The notes beneath the pieces are model-generated. The model worked only from the letters and a program-made list of their open reading frames with translations, was not told where the DNA came from and ran no database searches. This document shows, one piece after another, positions 61,220-64,000 of a stretch of DNA of 64,000 nt (positions are counted from its first letter, which is position 1; every line of letters starts with the position of its first letter). Where the stretch lies: assembly GCA_963735455.1 (NCBI GenBank), contig CAVTKZ010000002.1, forward strand, positions 62,001-126,000, read 5' to 3'. The translations under genes were made by a program, and so were the position numbers. The DNA comes from Palsa-1033 sp963735455 (GTDB lineage Bacteria; Chloroflexota; Limnocylindria; Limnocylindrales; CSP1-4).

Positions 61220-61343
61220 CGGGGAGGAGGGGCCCGGTCCCGTAGGGAGGAGGAGGACCGGGGAGGAGAAGAGGTACAGGAGCGAGTCTCGTCGACCTTC
61301 GTTATCGGCGGCTTCGCCGTCCGTTAACGCTCGGTATGTCGTC

Positions 61344-62050
61344 TCAGATCCGGAAGGTCTCGCCGTCGCGGTGGCGCTCCCGCCGGCGGCCGCGCCAGAC
61401 CGTCACCCGGCCCGCACCGCGGACCAGCCATGATCCCGTCCCGGCCGATCGCCGCGGTGTCCTCGTCGATGCCCAGGACGACGGTGCCGCGCGACGCCTG
61501 GGCGACCCGGACGGCGGCCAGCGTCTCGGGAAACCGATCGTAGTGGGGCAGGACGGCGATCCCCTCGACCAGGCCCAGGCCGGGCTCGAAGCCGAGCGGC
61601 AGCTGCGGCGGGCTGCGGAAGCGGGCCTGCTCGGAGCACAGGACCATCGCCCCGGCCGAGCAGCCGGCGATCACGCTGCCCCGCTCATTGGCCGCCAGGG
61701 CCGCCGCCCAGACGGCCGATCCGGCCAGCGTCCGAGCAGGTGGTCGGGCTTGCCGCCCGACAGGTAGACCAGGTCGGCCTCGCCGACCGCCTGGGCGTGG
61801 GCCGCGTCGTCGGCGTCCGGGCGGGTCCCGGACCAGGACCACCTCGACCTCGGCCCCGAGGCCCTCGAAGTGCTCGACGCCGAGGGCGGCCCAGCGCAGG
61901 AAGACCTCCTCGCCGTCCGGCCAGGAGGCGGTCGGCAGGATCACCACCCGGGGCCGCCGGCCGCCCGGTCGAGGCCAGCAGCTCGGCGTCGATCGCGGCC
62001 ATGACCGGCAGGAACTCACCGGCGCCGACCAGCGCCACGGACCCGGCCAT
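61344..62050 (-). CDS. S51-type peptidase / class I glutamine amidotransferase-like protein (frameshifted)
   Basis: About 235 residues: VALVGAGEFLPVMAAID at the start, VVILPTASWPDGEEVFLRWAALGVEHFEGLG in the middle, and the nucleophile elbow SVIAGCSAGAMVLCSEQ followed by LGLVEGIAVLPHYDRFPETL and VLGIDEDTAAIGRDG. The Ser in CSAGA and the domain layout resemble peptidase E (S51)/cyanophycinase-like proteins. Several frame changes are needed (near 61735, 61830, 61975 and 61430), and the end reads DGETFRI. Substrate unknown. Confidence 0.8.
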
Positions 62051-62056
62051 CGGCCG

Positions 62057-62062
62057 AGTCTA
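62057..62062 (-). promoter_or_regulatory. -10 box TAGACT, probably leaderless
   Basis: On the minus strand TAGACT is followed by 6 nt and the ATG at 62050. Confidence 0.6.
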
Positions 62063-62145
62063 GCGCGGCTTCCGGCGTTCGGTCCCCACGGGGCGTCGCG
62101 GCCTTCCTTGCACGGGAGTCGGAGCGCTCCGGCACACTGGCCGAC

Positions 62146-63745
62146 GTGAACTCCCGCCAGCGCTGGACGATGGTCGCCGCCGTCCTCGGCTCGTCGATCG
62201 TCTTCCTCGACGGCACGATCGTGAACGTGGCCCTGCCGGCGATCGGCGAGAGCCTGCCCCACTCGATCTTCAGCGTCCTCGAAGGCCAGACCTACGTCAC
62301 GAGCGGCTACCTGGCCACCCTCGCCGCGCTGCTGATCCTGGCCGGCGCCCTGTCCGACTTCTACGGCCGGCGGCGCGTCTTCGCGATCGGGCTGGCCGGC
62401 TTCGGGCTGACCTCGGTCCTGTGCGGCCTGTCGCCGAGCCTCGAGCTGCTGGTCGTCTTCCGGGTCCTCCAGGGCGCGGCCGGGGCGCTGCTCGTGCCCT
62501 GCTCGCTGTCGATCATCACGGCCACCTTCGACGGGCCGGCCCGCGGCCGGGCGTTCGGGATCTGGGCCGCGGCCACCTCGGCGACGTCGGTCCTCGGCCC
62601 GACCATCGGCGGGCTGCTGATCCAGGCGATCAGCTGGCGGGTCGCCTTCCTGATCAACGTGCCGCTCGTCGTGCTCGCCCTGTACGCCACGATCACGCTA
62701 CGTCAGCGAGAGCCGCGACGAGAACGCGACGGGCCGCTTCGACTGGCTCGGCGCGGTCGTCGTCGCCCTGGCCGTCGGCGGGCTGGCCTTCGGCGCGATC
62801 CGCGGCCAGGCCCAGCAGTGGCGCGATCCGGTCTCGTTCGCGGCGCTGATCGATCGGGGCGATCGCCCTGGTCGCGTTCCCGATCCTGATGACCAGGCGG
62901 GCCAACCCGCTCATCCCGCTGGGCCTGTTCCGGGTCCGGGCGCTTCGCGATGATCAACCTCTCGACGCTGCTGATCTACGGCGCGCTGTACGTGACCTTC
63001 GGCTTCCAGAGCCTGTTCCTGCAGGGCACCCTGGGCTACGCCGCGTTCGCCGCCGGCGCCGTGGGCCTGCCGACGGGCCTGATGCTGACCTTCCTCTCGA
63101 CCCGGATCGGGAGCCTGGCCGGGCGCCTCGGCGGCCGGCGCTTCCTGACCGCCGGGCCGCTGGTCATGGCCGCCGGCCTGCTCTGGCTGGGCCGGATCCC
63201 CTCGACGAGCGCGCCGTGGACCACCGGGCCGATCCCGCCGACCGACTACTGGATCGACGTCTTCCCCGGGATCATCCTGTTCGGCCTGGGGATCAGCATG
63301 GTCGTGGCGCCCTTGACCAGCACCCTGATGAGCTCGGTCCCGGTCTCCAACGCCGGGATCGCCTCGGCGATCAACAACGCGATCTCGCGGGTCGGCCAGC
63401 CGCTCCTGTCGGCGGTGATCTTCATCGTGATCACGGCCTCGTTCTACGGCTCGCTGGCGGCCAAGGTGCCCGGCCTCGACCCCAACGACCCGGCCCTGCG
63501 GGCCGCGGTCCAGCCGCTCAACCAGCCGCTGCGCGGGCACCGACCCGGCGATCGTCGCGGCGGCCCGCGAGGCGTCGACCGACGCCTATCGCGAGGCGGT
63601 CCTGGTCGGGGCGGTCCTGCTGCTCGGCGGGCGCCGTCGTCAACTTCGTCGGCCTCCGGCCGTCCTCGCCTGCCGGGCGCACGAGCGCGGTGGCGGCCGA
63701 TGGCCCGGCCGAGGTGCCGCCGAGGCTGCCGCGCCGCCGGGATGA
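62146..63745 (+). CDS. MFS exporter, DHA2/EmrB-QacA type (frameshifted)
   Basis: About 530 residues with 14 helices expected. Motifs: helix-1 VFLDGTIVNVALPAIG (motif D1 of DHA2 pumps), GALSDFYGRRRVFAIGL (motif A), FRVLQGAAGALLVPCSLSII (motif B), and GPTIGGLLIQAISWRVAFLINVP (motif C). Frame changes near 62698, 62850, 62940 and 63540 are base errors. It likely exports a toxic compound or drug. GTG start; the stop at 63745 overlaps the methyltransferase start. Confidence 0.9.
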
Positions 63746-64000
63746 GCGGCTCGCGCGACTGGGACGCGGCGACCTACGACCGGATCGCCGACCCGATGAC
63801 CCGCTGGGGCGGGACGGTCCTCGAGCGGCTGCCGCTGCGCGGCGACGAGACCGTGCTCGACGCGGGCTGCGGCTCGGGCCGGGTGACCGAGCAGCTGGCC
63901 GCGGCGCTGCCCCGCGGCCGGGTGATCGCCCTCGACGGCTCGGCGGCGATGCTCGACGAGGCGCGGTAACGGCTGGCTCGCTTCGGCGAGCGGGTCGACT
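63742..64000 (+). CDS. SAM-dependent methyltransferase, partial (window edge)
   Basis: N-terminal 86 residues of a class I methyltransferase: WDAATYDRIADPMTRWG, TVLDAGCGSGRVTEQLAAALP (SAM-binding motif I) and VIALDGSAAMLDEAR. An in-frame TAA at 63967-63969 interrupts it where family members continue with a helix; the following codons RLARFGERVD fit the same helix, so the stop is likely a base error or a recent nonsense change. The gene runs off the window. Confidence 0.8.

Overview
The window is a very G+C-rich bacterial chromosome segment that is almost entirely coding. Short or overlapping gene junctions (ATGA, TGATG) are frequent, many starts are GTG, and several genes begin 6-7 nt after a TANNNT box (leaderless style). 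The gene content has no outer-membrane proteins, many lipoproteins and Gly-rich exported proteins, F420-type oxidoreductases, EfeUOB iron uptake and a soluble selenocysteine formate dehydrogenase. This suggests a Chloroflexota lineage (Limnocylindria/Ellin6529-like), with Actinobacteriota as the alternative. That placement is inference. Many genes at 4.8-8 kb and 48-64 kb carry single-base frameshifts in G/C runs while the protein signal continues in the next frame. I read these as consensus errors in a long-read or metagenome assembly rather than true pseudogenes, and I give whole-gene extents.

Layout. 0-1.4 kb: ThiS/MoaD-like protein and a BNR-repeat protein (minus). 1.8-8.8 kb: polytopic glycosyltransferase, then a redox module (small Ser/Thr-rich exported protein, ApbE flavin transferase, ferric-reductase-like membrane protein, NuoF-like Fe-S flavoprotein, 3Fe-4S ferredoxin) and a two-component system. 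8.8-13.3 kb: GT2-GtrA fusion, ArnT/PMT-like glycosyltransferase, small secreted protein, YceI. 13.4-15.5 kb: COG4280-like membrane protein and UppP. 15.4-17.7 kb: modA-msrB-modB (minus). 17.9-22.6 kb: SnoaL-like protein, membrane proteins, beta-propeller membrane protein, HAD hydrolase, cold-shock protein. 22.8-29.1 kb: MacA/MacB-type ABC exporter, a Gly-rich membrane protein and a second two-component system flanked by two 18-bp tandem-repeat arrays. 29.3-30.7 kb: XRE/PD-(D/E)XK-like fusion bordered by imperfect direct repeats. 30.7-34.3 kb: EfeU, a separate cupredoxin lipoprotein, EfeO and EfeB. 34.3-35.6 kb: saccharopine-dehydrogenase family enzyme. 35.6-36.3 kb: gene-free and full of palindromic repeat copies. 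36.4-47.7 kb: exported proteins, ArnT-like enzyme, F420-type oxidoreductase, AlkA-like glycosylase, DinB protein, zinc-ribbon protein, a Phd/PIN toxin-antitoxin pair, a GcvT-like protein and DUF2277.

48-61 kb is the most distinctive region. It is a formate/selenium/molybdenum locus: fdhD, a NuoG-like subunit, a NuoE-NuoF fusion, a formate dehydrogenase catalytic subunit with an in-frame UGA (selenocysteine 88) followed by a textbook SECIS hairpin, selD, tRNA-Sec, selA, selB and mobA. The N-terminal [4Fe-4S] domain of the catalytic subunit is missing from its usual place and sits instead at the C-terminus of the NuoG-like subunit. Molybdate uptake genes (modAB) at 16-18 kb would supply the cofactor. 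The window ends with an S51-type peptidase, an MFS exporter and the start of a methyltransferase.
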